From assembly GCA_002315825.1 (NCBI GenBank), contig DCIC01000027.1:1-7427 (forward strand): a stretch of 7,427 nucleotides of DNA, given 5' to 3'. The stretch is from Bacteroidales bacterium UBA1736. Lineage in GTDB: Bacteria > Bacteroidota > Bacteroidia > Bacteroidales > UBA932. Position 1 is the stretch's first letter; each line of letters begins with the position of its first letter. Shown here in pieces: positions 1-4,581 of this stretch. Both the position numbers and the translations under genes were made by a program. The notes below the pieces were generated by a model. That model ran no database searches. It was not told the origin of the DNA and worked only from the letters and a program-made list of their open reading frames with translations.

Positions 1-1
1 A

Positions 2-556
2 TACAACTATTCTGTATCCACACTGGCCGTCTCGGATTTTGAGGAATGTATGGAACTGTATCACCGTTGGTATGACATACACCGTCTTCAATCCGCTTCC
101 GAGCCTTCAACCCTTCGTTTTCTCGAACACGAGTCAAATGCGGTCAAGTACATTTTGGGACATTATGACGAGCTGGAGCAGCAAGGTCTGGTCGTAAGGG
201 TGGAAGGGAAGGTAGTCGGCTTCACATACGGAGTAGCCTTGTCCGATGAGGTGTTTGATGTCCAGCTCGAGAAGGCCGACGAAGAATATGCAGGAGCATA
301 TGCATTCATCAATCAGCAAATGGCTTCCAGCCTGCCCGAGCACTTCATATACCTCAACAGGGAGGAGGATATGGGCATCGAAGGGCTCAGAAAGGCCAAA
401 CTGCAATACCGTCCCGAGTCTCTGGTGCCGAAATACTGGTTTGAAAGGATGAGTGCGCGGATGTGCCGGGAGAGAGATGTGCGGCTGTCAGCTTACCCTG
501 AGGAGTCGCTTGAGGATATTGAACAACACCTATTCGAATGTTATCAAAATTACTGA
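2..556 (+). CDS. DUF2156 (phosphatidylglycerol lysyltransferase C-terminal-like) protein, 5' end outside window
   Basis: The frame is open from the left edge, so the first internal ATG (50) is not the true start: the 16 codons before it (YNYSVSTLAVSDFEECME...) read like protein and continue the fold. What remains is 184 residues, roughly the C-terminal half to two thirds of a family member of about 300 aa. The part seen has the GNAT-like second half: 'GLVVRVEGKVVGFTYG' (substrate-side beta hairpin), then 'YAGAYAFINQQMA' and 'YLNREEDMGIEGLRKAK', which fit the conserved N-R-E-D/G-L-R pattern of DUF2156, followed by 'YRPESLVPKYW'. The family shares the fold of the soluble domain of MprF, which transfers aminoacyl groups to lipid, but stand-alone bacterial versions have no settled function and no membrane segments are visible here. 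The gene overlaps the next by 19 bp, which suggests translational coupling. Family call is from recognition of motifs, not a search. Confidence 0.85.
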   Translation, partial: YNYSVSTLAVSDFEECMELYHRWYDIHRLQSASEPSTLRFLEHESNAVKYILGHYDELEQQGLVVRVEGKVVGFTYGVALSDEVFDVQLEKADEEYAGAYAFINQQMASSLPEHFIYLNREEDMGIEGLRKAKLQYRPESLVPKYWFERMSARMCRERDVRLSAYPEESLEDIEQHLFECYQNY

Positions 557-1023
557 GCAAAACCGATTGCGCGCTGTGCAAATACTGCTGCGAGTTCGAC
601 AAGGATGACGCCTGGGAGTTCCCTCTGTTTAACGAAACGGAGGTAAAGGAGTTACGCTTTCTTTTTCCCGATGTGGGGTTTGAATCTCTGGAGAATGGTT
701 ATTATTCCGTAATTCTAAGCAGTGAGCCGCTTATGGTATGCCCGTTCCTGTCAAGGGAGAAAGGATGTCTTCTTCCCGAAGAGTTGAAGCCCTTCGACTG
801 TAAGATATGGCCTCTGAGGGTGATGAGAAAAGAAAAAACAGCAGTGCTCGTACTTGAACCCTACTGTAAAATAATCAACCGCTATTCCATAGAAGAACTG
901 CGGCAATTTGCAATCGAGAGCGGCATCACCGAGCGAGCAAAAGAATATGCTCTCAATGAGTCTCCCAAGCTAAAAGAATACCGCGAGGAATTTGAGATTG
1001 TTATTCGGCTGACGTCGCAGTGA
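538..1023 (+). CDS. YkgJ-type cysteine cluster protein (predicted Zn/Fe-chelating)
   Basis: A 161-aa protein with the defining N-terminal CxxCxxCC cluster (C11, C14, C17, C18 in 'CALCKYCC'). It is followed by the second cysteine group C68, C77 and C88 in 'CPFLSREKGCLLPEELKPFDCKIWP' and by C110 in 'EPYC'. This spacing is that of the YkgJ/UPF0153 family, predicted to bind zinc or an iron-sulfur cluster; the biochemical role is unknown. In the usual family the third group reads RPxxC, and here it is KPFDC, a mild variation. The 538 ATG lies within the end of the upstream DUF2156 gene, giving a 19-bp overlap, so the two are probably cotranscribed. No ribosome-binding sequence is evident, as is normal in Bacteroidetes. 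Its last 23 bp are overlapped antisense by a short minus-strand ORF. Confidence 0.88.
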   Translation: MLSKLLSKTDCALCKYCCEFDKDDAWEFPLFNETEVKELRFLFPDVGFESLENGYYSVILSSEPLMVCPFLSREKGCLLPEELKPFDCKIWPLRVMRKEKTAVLVLEPYCKIINRYSIEELRQFAIESGITERAKEYALNESPKLKEYREEFEIVIRLTSQ

Positions 1024-1087
1024 AAACAGCATTATTGTCATCTATGGCAATAAGCTCAAACTCAGGAGTTTCGTGATTGTTTTCCAT
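1001..1087 (-). CDS. Putative 28-aa peptide (possible RiPP-type precursor)
   Basis: A very short ORF: ATG at 1087, TAA at 1001-1003. It begins MENNHETPEFEL, continues with IAIDDNN and ends AVFTATSAE. It has a perfect TAnnTTTG -7 box (TAACTTTG) 26 bp before its ATG. As I recall, many Bacteroidales genomes encode 30-60-aa peptides with a 'PE-hydrophobic-E-hydrophobic' block followed by 'D..V.T.S'; this one fits that look but is shorter than most. It is acidic in the leader-like part and ends in small or hydroxylated residues. It lies divergent to an NTP_transf_5 gene and about 1.2 kb from a PqqD-like gene, both typical of peptide-modification clusters. The 3' end overlaps the convergent YkgJ-type gene by 23 bp. 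A chance ORF of this length is common, so the support comes from the promoter, composition and neighbours. No cysteines are present, so a lanthipeptide or sactipeptide is not suggested. Confidence 0.45.
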   Translation of the reverse strand: MENNHETPEFELIAIDDNNAVFTATSAE

Positions 1088-1093
1088 TTTTAC

Positions 1094-1109
1094 AAATTTC
1101 AAAATTTCA
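1094..1109. repeat. Tandem 8-bp direct repeat AAATTTCA x2
   Basis: Two exact adjacent copies of AAATTTCA lie between the putative minus-strand -7 box and the ATG of the short peptide ORF. On that strand the 5' leader therefore carries TGAAATTT twice. It may be a binding site or simply AT-rich leader sequence. Confidence 0.4.
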
Positions 1110-1113
1110 AAGG

Positions 1114-1121
1114 CAAAGTTA
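1114..1121 (-). promoter_or_regulatory. Bacteroidetes-type -7 box (TAACTTTG) for the short peptide ORF
   Basis: The minus strand reads TAACTTTG, an exact match to the Bacteroidetes sigma-factor -7 consensus TAnnTTTG. It sits 26 bp before the ATG at 1087, implying a short leader of about 20 nt. No convincing -33 TTTG is seen at the expected distance. The box lies inside the 54-bp divergent spacer between the peptide ORF and the nucleotidyltransferase start. Confidence 0.5.
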
Positions 1122-1141
1122 CTGAAAAATATCGATTTTGT

Positions 1142-2299
1142 ATGACACGAGACGATAAAATACAAGAAAAAGAATTATTTATTATTCTACGCTCCGGACT
1201 TTGGGGAAAAGCGGATGGGGAGTTGTCCAGCAATCCTGATTGGCACTACATCTACGAGTATGCAGGCAAGCAGCAGATCCAGGGACTGATAACCGAAGGG
1301 ATATCGGTAATGGGGGTGTTTGTCGGGATACCGGAGCAGATATTCAGCAATCTAATCGCCGAGAGATCATTCATTATCAAAAGGAACATACAAGTCAACC
1401 GGGTTCAGTCCCGACTTTGCTCTTCGCTGGATGCCTCCGGAATACCATATGCCATTTTGAAAGGGCAGGCGGTGGCAAGGTCTTATGCCAATCCTCAGAT
1501 CCGCCGAAGCGGAGATATCGACATTCTGCTCAGGGAAGAGGATTTCGAAAGGACAAATTCACTCCTGTCCGAATATACTCAGGAAACCGAATACCATCAC
1601 GAATCCGACCTTCACCACGCCCTCCACATTGAAGATGTATGGGTTGAAACTCACGCGATGGCGAAAGCATACTTCACCCGAAGGCTGGACAGAGTAATGG
1701 AAGAGGAGAGGAGAAGGATGTTTTCGGAATCGGAGCTGGACTGTTATTTTCAGGATAGCCAAAAAATAAGCATTCCAAACAGGGAATATACTGCGCTGTT
1801 TCTGCTCGGACATATTCTGCGACATCTTACGACCGAAAGTATCAGTATGAAACAGCTGTGCGATTTCGCAATATATCTGGATGCTCAGCACGGAAGCTTA
1901 GACCGGAGCAGACTTGTCAAAATGATAGATGATGCCGGGATACGGAAGACTTGGCTAATGTTTTCAGTATTTGCTGTGGAGTGGCTCGGACTGAACCCGG
2001 ACAAGGCTCCGCTATACGAAACGGGCCACTCAAAGTATGGACTGATCGTCTGGAACACAAAGAAAAAGGTGGATAGTCTGAGAGCGGAAGCGAAAAAAAG
2101 AAAAATCGAGAATTTCTGGCTCCACTACCTGATTTCATTTGTAGAATTCACACAAAGGAACAATCTTCTGTGGCGTATTTCCAAACGGGCATTTTTTGAA
2201 AGAATCTGGAGAGAGTTCTCCCCCCTTCCCTCCGCTTTTTTCAAAAAGCTTTTCAGGATTGGCGGAGACAAGTTTCACCGCAAGCGTTTCAAGCAGTAG
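1142..2299 (+). CDS. NTP_transf_5 family nucleotidyltransferase
   Basis: A 385-aa soluble protein. The core signature is 'IPYAILKGQAVARSY' (K107, G108) followed by 'RRSGDIDILL' with the GDID metal-binding pair D125/D127. The family's later 'WVETH' (E169, H171) and 'LLGHILRHL' segments are also present. This is the uncharacterised nucleotidyltransferase family (PF14907, DNA polymerase beta-like fold). Members commonly sit with PqqD-like proteins, HPr-kinase-like proteins and lasso- or other RiPP-peptide genes, where they are thought to modify or regulate a peptide; the substrate here is unknown. The frame is open from a GTG at 1073, but I prefer the ATG at 1142: the extra 23 residues (MIVFHFYKFQNF...) are translated AT-rich intergenic sequence that overlaps the divergent promoter. 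The C-terminus is strongly basic. The stop codon abuts the stop codon of the convergent pqqD-like gene with no bases between. Confidence 0.85.
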   Translation: MTRDDKIQEKELFIILRSGLWGKADGELSSNPDWHYIYEYAGKQQIQGLITEGISVMGVFVGIPEQIFSNLIAERSFIIKRNIQVNRVQSRLCSSLDASGIPYAILKGQAVARSYANPQIRRSGDIDILLREEDFERTNSLLSEYTQETEYHHESDLHHALHIEDVWVETHAMAKAYFTRRLDRVMEEERRRMFSESELDCYFQDSQKISIPNREYTALFLLGHILRHLTTESISMKQLCDFAIYLDAQHGSLDRSRLVKMIDDAGIRKTWLMFSVFAVEWLGLNPDKAPLYETGHSKYGLIVWNTKKKVDSLRAEAKKRKIENFWLHYLISFVEFTQRNNLLWRISKRAFFERIWREFSPLPSAFFKKLFRIGGDKFHRKRFKQ

Positions 2300-2563
2300 T
2301 CATTCGAAGATGTTCGCCGAGGTCATCTTCTCAATAACGGAGTCCACCTCCTGTTTGGCTTGCCCGGCATCGATGGAATATGACTCGGCATAGAGCGAAT
2401 ATATCTCATCCGGCTCTTTCCCCTGCTCTATCCATTTCCAGATTTTGACAGATGGCTCATTCATCTTGATCATCCCGGGAAAAGTTTTTTCGAGCTCTCC
2501 CGTAGCGATAGCCATAGTTTTGCCCATCACCGGACACAATATAAAACCTTTTCGTATTTTCAT
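2300..2563 (-). CDS. PqqD-like peptide chaperone (RiPP recognition element)
   Basis: An 87-aa protein with the full PqqD layout. An N-terminal beta hairpin 'FILCPVMGKTMAIATGE' (7-23) is followed by 'FPGMIKMNEPSVKIWKWIEQG' (28-48), matching the family pattern of F.G...LN..g..IW..L..G. It ends with a helical part, 'EIYSLYAESYSID' and 'VDSVIEKMTSANIFE'. PqqD-type proteins bind the leader part of a precursor peptide and present it to modifying enzymes; free-standing ones are common in Bacteroidetes. No radical-SAM enzyme, cyclase or protease is visible within this window, so the partner is most likely the adjacent NTP_transf_5 protein or something unlinked. It lies 45 bp downstream of the beta-barrel gene on the same strand. 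Its own promoter is unclear: AGTCTTTG, in the spacer, is an imperfect -7 box. Confidence 0.9.
   Translation of the reverse strand: MKIRKGFILCPVMGKTMAIATGELEKTFPGMIKMNEPSVKIWKWIEQGKEPDEIYSLYAESYSIDAGQAKQEVDSVIEKMTSANIFE
2306..2330. other. 7-bp inverted repeat just inside the pqqD-like 3' end
   Basis: GAAGATG (2306-2312) and CATCTTC (2324-2330) form a perfect stem with an 11-nt loop. It lies 6 bp past the nucleotidyltransferase stop and within the last codons of the convergent gene. No T-run follows on either strand, so it is not a classical terminator, though it could slow or end the plus-strand transcript. Chance cannot be excluded. Confidence 0.3.
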
Positions 2564-2594
2564 AACTCTCTATCAACAAAGACTGATTGTGGTG

Positions 2595-2608
2595 CGCCGG
2601 CCGCGGCG
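2595..2608. other. GC-only hairpin between the beta-barrel and pqqD-like genes
   Basis: CGCCG-GCCG-CGGCG, a 5-bp all-GC stem with a 4-nt loop, immediately follows the beta-barrel stop codon on the minus strand. There is no T-run after it, so it may act as a transcript-stabilising or partial-attenuation element that lowers pqqD expression relative to the outer-membrane gene. It stands out against the AT-rich remainder of the spacer. Confidence 0.35.
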
Positions 2609-3097
2609 TCAGATTGAGAAGACTACGCCTACTGCGACATTGTTGCCGTTGACTGTTGCCTCCCAGCCCGAGGCTCTGGAGGAGCCGTATGTAACCGAGC
2701 CCCAGCCGAAAGCGCCGGCACGGCACTCAAGCCAGGCATTGCCGCCGAGATTGATTGAAATACCCGGCTGCAGATAAAATCCATACGAGAAATAATCATT
2801 CGCGAACTTGAACGGAGAGTGGACATAGGCAAGGATTCTGACTGGGCTCGTCGGTTTGAGAATATTCATTCTTGCATAAGGGTCCACTCCGAATTGGTTG
2901 TATTCGCTCCGATACGACAGTCTTCCGCCCAGAGTAAAATAATTGGTAAAATGATACCCCACCTCAGGAGCCACATATACAGTCAATTGGTTTTGAGAGC
3001 CTGTCCCGAAGCCAATACCACCTCCCAGGTACCACTGAGCCTGAGATTTGGCGCTGAAGCAAGCGAGCAATGCAATAATTAAGATTATCTTTTTCAT
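2609..3097 (-). CDS. Small outer-membrane beta-barrel protein
   Basis: A 162-aa secreted protein. Residues 1-20 are a signal peptide: K2-K3, hydrophobic stretch 4-14, and probable cleavage after S-Q-A (20). The mature part is rich in Gly, Tyr, Phe and alternating hydrophobic strands ('WYLGGGIGFGTGSQ', 'VYVAPEVGYHFTNYFTLGGRLSY', 'GFYLQPGISINLGGNAWLECRAG'). It ends in a beta-signal-like strand 'NVAVGVVFSI'. This fits an 8-strand outer-membrane beta-barrel of the OmpA/OmpX-like 'outer membrane beta-barrel' families (PF13568/PF13505 type). Function is unknown; such proteins are often surface-stability or adhesion components. It has its own -7 box 23 bp upstream and may be cotranscribed with the pqqD-like gene 45 bp downstream, although a GC hairpin lies between them. 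Confidence 0.85.
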   Translation of the reverse strand: MKKIILIIALLACFSAKSQAQWYLGGGIGFGTGSQNQLTVYVAPEVGYHFTNYFTLGGRLSYRSEYNQFGVDPYARMNILKPTSPVRILAYVHSPFKFANDYFSYGFYLQPGISINLGGNAWLECRAGAFGWGSVTYGSSRASGWEATVNGNNVAVGVVFSI

Positions 3098-3119
3098 TCT
3101 GATTCTATTTCATATCATC

Positions 3120-3127
3120 CAAAGATA
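3120..3127 (-). promoter_or_regulatory. -7 box (TATCTTTG) for the beta-barrel gene
   Basis: The minus strand reads TATCTTTG, an exact TAnnTTTG match, ending 22 bp before the ATG at 3097. No clear -33 TTTG is found. It forms a divergent pair with the plus-strand box at 3161-3168, the two facing apart across 33 bp. Confidence 0.6.
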
Positions 3128-3160
3128 ACCATAAAAATATTATTGTCACCCTGAAATGAC

Positions 3161-3168
3161 TATATTTG
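3161..3168 (+). promoter_or_regulatory. -7 box (TATATTTG) for the MGMT-UDG fusion gene
   Basis: An exact TAnnTTTG match ending 5 bp before an ATG at 3174. The box overlaps the other candidate ATG (3156), so transcription from it would start at or very near 3174. That argues for 3174 as the start codon of a (nearly) leaderless message. A TTG lies 15 bp upstream, short of the usual 19-21 bp spacing. Confidence 0.6.
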
Positions 3169-3173
3169 CCCAT

Positions 3174-4091
3174 ATGACATTCGCCCAGAAAGTATATGAT
3201 GCGGTTGGACGCATACCCAAAGGACGTGTCGCCACCTATGGGCAAATTGCCGAAATCATCGGCTGCCCCGGAGGGTCCAGGGCGGTAGGCAATGCTTTGC
3301 ACGTCAATCCTTATGCTCCGATAGTGCCGTGCCATCGAGTTGTGGCCTCGGACGGCTCACTCGGAGCCAATTTCGGAGCCGGAGGGCCGAGCGGACAGTA
3401 TTCCCGCCTGAAGCCCGAAGGTGTCATTTTCCTCCCGGCCGCCCCCGGACAGGAATTTGGAAAGGTTGACAGAAAGAAATGCGGAATTGTAATCGAGAGA
3501 CATCCATTGGAGCCGTTTCTGCCCGAAAACAGCCGGATACTGTTCCTTGGCAGCTTTCCGCCGCCGAAAGAAAGATGGTCTATGGAGTTTTTTTACCCAA
3601 ACTGGATCAATGACTTCTGGCGCATCCAAGGACTGATTCATTTCGCAGATGCTCATAAGTTTGAGGCTGGAGGGAAGTGTTTCGACGAAGACAGGATAAT
3701 TGAATTCTGCAAGAAACAGGGACTTGCTTTCTTTGATACGGCAGTCAAGGTTTGTCGCTGGAAGGGCAACGCGAGTGATGAATTTCTCGAAATCCTGGAA
3801 CCTTCCAATATCACAGAGATGCTTTCCCAAATGCCGCAATGCAGCACCGTGGTCACTACCGGCGGCAAATCCAGCGAAGAATTCGCATCAATACTGAATC
3901 TGTCCGATGTTCCCTCGAAGAGCTCCGGTGCCCGGCAGCCCGGGACCGTCCTCCCCATTCCACCCGTCGGTTCATTTGCCGACATCAGCATCGCCGGACG
4001 CCCCGTCCGCTGGTGGCGTATGCCGTCCAGCTCCAGAGCATTCCCAATGTCTCTTCAGAAAAAGGCCGAATACTATTCGGCTTTGTTTTGA
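3174..4091 (+). CDS. MGMT-type O6-alkylguanine repair domain fused to uracil-DNA glycosylase-family domain
   Basis: 305 aa containing two DNA-repair domains in one frame. Residues 1-87 are an MGMT/ATL DNA-binding domain: 'IPKGRVATYGQIA' (Y22), arginine-finger segment 'GSRAVGNALHVNP' (R36, N45), and the alkyl-acceptor motif 'VPCHRV' with C53. It should therefore be a true suicidal methyltransferase rather than a cysteine-less ATL. From about 105 to the end is a uracil-DNA-glycosylase-superfamily domain: 'RHPLEPFLPENSRILFLGSF' plus PPP, 'FFYPNWINDFWRI' (139-151), and near the end 'WRMPSSSRAFP' in place of the HPS loop of classic UDG. This subfamily usually occurs as a stand-alone protein of about 190 aa. 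Direct reversal and base excision in one polypeptide suggest shared damage or shared regulation. ATG 3156 is an alternative start (+6 aa) but overlaps the -7 box. Glycosylase substrate is unproven. Confidence 0.88.
   Translation: MTFAQKVYDAVGRIPKGRVATYGQIAEIIGCPGGSRAVGNALHVNPYAPIVPCHRVVASDGSLGANFGAGGPSGQYSRLKPEGVIFLPAAPGQEFGKVDRKKCGIVIERHPLEPFLPENSRILFLGSFPPPKERWSMEFFYPNWINDFWRIQGLIHFADAHKFEAGGKCFDEDRIIEFCKKQGLAFFDTAVKVCRWKGNASDEFLEILEPSNITEMLSQMPQCSTVVTTGGKSSEEFASILNLSDVPSKSSGARQPGTVLPIPPVGSFADISIAGRPVRWWRMPSSSRAFPMSLQKKAEYYSALF
4065..4089 (+). terminator. Intrinsic terminator embedded in the last codons of the repair gene
   Basis: GCCGAA (4065-4070) pairs perfectly with TTCGGC (4076-4081) across a 5-nt loop. 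The stem can extend by a G-T and A-T pair, and it is followed directly by TTTGTTTT. The hairpin encodes the residues A-E-Y-Y-S-A and the T-run encodes the final L-F, so the terminator lies wholly before the TGA stop at 4089-4091. It should separate this gene from the accessory block that follows. Confidence 0.65.
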
Positions 4092-4168
4092 GGAGCGTAG
4101 AAGTTGTTTTCCCAACATTCCATCTAGCATGATATCGGCATTTTTCGGTATTCTCATTTAATCTTTCT

Positions 4169-4199
4169 AACTTCGTAGTTGTTCTTCTCGGCATATTTG
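4169..4199 (+). promoter_or_regulatory. Possible promoter for the DUF4313 gene
   Basis: A near-match -7 box, CATATTTG (4192-4199, one mismatch to TAnnTTTG), lies 20 bp after a TTG (4169-4171) in the -33 position. The spacing is right for Bacteroidetes promoters. The ATG is 20 bp further on. The mismatch keeps confidence low. Confidence 0.35.
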
Positions 4200-4219
4200 A
4201 GGCGGAAGATTTGTGCAGT

Positions 4220-4525
4220 ATGAAAAAGAAAGATTTGGTGTGGGAGATTGCATCGGGAGAGCAAATCTCAGTAACAGTTCAGTTCGAAAGTTACAATGTC
4301 AACGGGACGTTGGCGGTATTGTTGTGTGGTGGTGACGATTTCGAAGAAGTAATCACCACCAATCTGCCGGAATCAATCCTACTCCCAGAAATGGTTCAGT
4401 TTGTTGATATCAACAACTTCCCTAAAATCGGAGAATGGTTGAAAAAGAATGGAGTGGCTACTCCGGTCGGAATCTTTGTTCAGAGTGGCTTTTGCCAATA
4501 TCCTGCGTATTCTTTCAAGAAGTAA
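4220..4525 (+). CDS. DUF4313 family protein
   Basis: A 101-aa acidic soluble protein. I recognise the DUF4313 pattern from its second half: 'FVDINNFPKIGEWLKKNG' (61-78) and 'SGFCQYPAYSF' (89-99), matching the family's F-V-D-x-N-N-x-P and SGFCxYPxYxF signatures. The function is unknown. As I recall, family members are frequent on Bacteroidales conjugative transposons and other accessory regions, so it hints that the block after the upstream terminator is accessory. The ATG at 4220 is preferred over upstream TTG or GTG codons at 4211-4213, which would add only M-C-S. No signal peptide or membrane segment is seen. It is separated by 56 bp, with a new promoter, from the MazG-like gene. Confidence 0.75.
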   Translation: MKKKDLVWEIASGEQISVTVQFESYNVNGTLAVLLCGGDDFEEVITTNLPESILLPEMVQFVDINNFPKIGEWLKKNGVATPVGIFVQSGFCQYPAYSFKK

Positions 4526-4549
4526 ACGGAAAATATCATTGTTATTTTG

Positions 4550-4557
4550 TAAGTTTG
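4550..4557 (+). promoter_or_regulatory. -7 box (TAAGTTTG) for the mazG-helicase operon
   Basis: An exact TAnnTTTG match ending 24 bp before the MazG-like ATG at 4582. The expected transcription start falls inside the palindrome that begins at the last base of the box. No good -33 element is seen. Confidence 0.55.
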
Positions 4558-4579
4558 TACTTGTTGTAAAAGCAAGTAC
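4557..4579. promoter_or_regulatory. 7-bp palindrome (GTACTTG-9-CAAGTAC) overlapping the start of transcription
   Basis: GTACTTG (4557-4563) and CAAGTAC (4573-4579) form a perfect inverted repeat with a 9-nt spacer, ending two bases before the MazG-like ATG. Its place, from the -7 box to the start codon, fits either a repressor operator or an RNA hairpin that hides the translation start. No regulator gene lies next to it. Confidence 0.5.
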
Positions 4580-4581
4580 CT

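Noticed and set aside
1073..1141. N-terminal extension of the nucleotidyltransferase from a GTG codon
   Set aside because: The added residues are translated AT-rich repeat and divergent promoter sequence; the ATG at 1142 gives a normal N-terminus.
1240..1891. Several 70-130-codon ORFs overlapping the nucleotidyltransferase
   Set aside because: Out-of-frame shadows with low-complexity or Arg/Ser/His-rich composition and no promoter.
2445..2777. Plus-strand 110-codon ORF
   Set aside because: It lies antisense to the pqqD-like and beta-barrel genes, both strongly supported, and has no recognisable protein features.
3357..3991. Minus-strand ORFs of 160 and 112 codons inside the repair gene
   Set aside because: They are shadows of the GC-rich MGMT-UDG coding frame; the plus frame holds two intact domain signatures.
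3839..4194. Plus and minus ORFs over the end of the repair gene and the following spacer
   Set aside because: Arg/Pro/Ser-rich frameshift readings of the glycosylase domain that run over its terminator; no family resemblance.
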